Shown: one piece after another, positions 63,089-64,000 of the stretch | Layout: each line of letters opens with the position of its first letter | How positions within the stretch are numbered: position 1 is the stretch's first letter | DNA from: Siniperca chuatsi | Taxonomy: Eukaryota > Chordata > Actinopteri > Centrarchiformes > Sinipercidae | Length of the DNA: 64,000 nt | Direction of reading: 5' to 3' | Assembly: GCF_020085105.1 (NCBI RefSeq) | Contig: NC_058063.1 | Coordinates: forward strand, 6,544,501 to 6,608,500 | Notes under the pieces: generated by a model | What the model was told of the DNA's origin: nothing | Seen by the model: only the letters and a program-made list of their open reading frames with translations | Databases searched by the model: none | Program-made: the position numbers and the translations under genes

Positions 63089-64000
63089 CTTTGCTTGACT
63101 GCAGTGTTTTGGTGTAAATATGAAACTGTCAGATAAGATGGGTAAACAAGACACCATGTTCCCATGACAATTAATTCTGCTGACCTGCCGCAGTTTATTC
63201 AGAGACCTCAGTGAGAGCTCAGTTGATGTCTAAAATTATTTTAATCGACCAGTCAGTGGCATTATGTTTGTTAACCTTCAGTGGTAAGGTCAATTCCACT
63301 TTATCAAGTTATTGCCCCCGTAGAAAAGAAGAGTATTTTAGTTTGAGAGTTACACCACTGGGCTCTCCTGATCTGTAACAGTTGAGTAAGAGGCACGAGA
63401 AATCACAAAATGTCATCACAAATCACTGAGAGTAATAATATGACTTACAAAGATGATGATTTTTTTTTTTTTTAAAGTGAGCTATAATGATGTTCATTAT
63501 AATTTCCCTTTTTAGGATTCTGAAAAGGCTTCAAATCAAATGAGAAGATTTACACGATCAATGGAATTTCACCATATGGCATTGCTGCATATGTAAGGGT
63601 TTCCAAAGATCACTATCACTGAAATAGTGCAACATAAGAAATTCCTTTACTTTGATATCTGATTTCTCATTGTCCTGATAGAAGTGAGTGAAACAGGAAA
63701 GGCCCAGTGGAGTAAATCCGACCCCTATGAAGCAAAACCCGTCTCCTCTTCCATAAGGGCTACAGCTGACACATGTGATCATACAGTGGATTAACAAAGG
63801 TGACATTCATGGTAGGTAAGAAGGTAGCACATCCACCCAAGAACGTAGAACCTGATCATTCACAGTAAAAACTGACAATGACAATATAATTTAATACATT
63901 TAATAATTTTATTAATTTACATAATAAAAGTATTAAGAAGAACTGACTTTGGCTACTTGACAACAAATACAAAAGGTATATGAAATCGTGATGAATGTTT

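Larger units (their letters stand above)
61140..64000. other. Stretch without a supported gene
   Basis: Holds the repeat at 62205-62350 and the (TG)n at 63033-63086. A minus-strand segment at about 63600-63755 (YGRGDGFCFIGVGFTPLGLS) is bounded by AG and has protein-like composition, but I cannot assign it. Confidence 0.45.

Overview
The window looks like nuclear DNA of a spiny-rayed (percomorph-type) teleost fish. It has intron-rich genes with GT/AG junctions, a cluster of novel immune-type receptors (NITRs, known only from bony fish), a single-coding-exon UGT5-type glucuronosyltransferase, and many interspersed repeats that I recognise as recurrent in teleost genomes. Nothing bacterial or viral-genomic is present. 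All gene models were assembled by hand from splice sites and phase.

1-17.8 kb is a head-to-tail array of four complete NITR genes on the minus strand (about 2639-4237, 6989-9204, 11838-14469 and 16211-17745). Each has five coding exons with the same phases: leader, V+I ectodomain in one exon, transmembrane, short linker, cytoplasmic tail. All four are open throughout and predict 345-351 residue receptors with an uncharged transmembrane segment and an LHYAAL ITIM, so they are of the inhibitory type. The first three are recent tandem copies; the fourth is an older, diverged member. A broken fifth NITR lies at 26.5-27.25 kb in the same orientation.

17.8-32 kb has little gene content: a broken Ty3/Gypsy-type LTR element (23611-25930), the NITR pseudogene, a LINE fragment and simple repeats. 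32.3-36.1 kb holds two rhodopsin-class GPCRs tail to tail: a PTGDR2 (CRTH2)-like prostaglandin D2 receptor (+) and a GPR132/GPR4/GPR65-like receptor (-). With the NITRs these make a stretch of DNA that is plausibly leukocyte-related.

37.5-41.1 kb carries a UGT relic and an intact UGT5-like gene (-). 41.3-44.1 kb holds a 5'-truncated CR1/L2-clade LINE carrying two perfect palindromes, then a probable solo LTR. 46.9-61.1 kb contains three PLAC8/cornifelin-like genes (-) with the same three-exon structure; the last has a 5.4 kb intron holding a long (AT)n tract and a Tc1/mariner relic. 61.1-64 kb has no gene that I can support.

The most noteworthy points are the intact inhibitory NITR array with near-uniform I domains but diverged V domains; loss of the first glycine of the V-domain J-like motif in three of four copies; an odd cysteine in one I domain; three perfect short-spacer inverted repeats; and a (TG)n tract in the 3' splice site of a PLAC8 gene.
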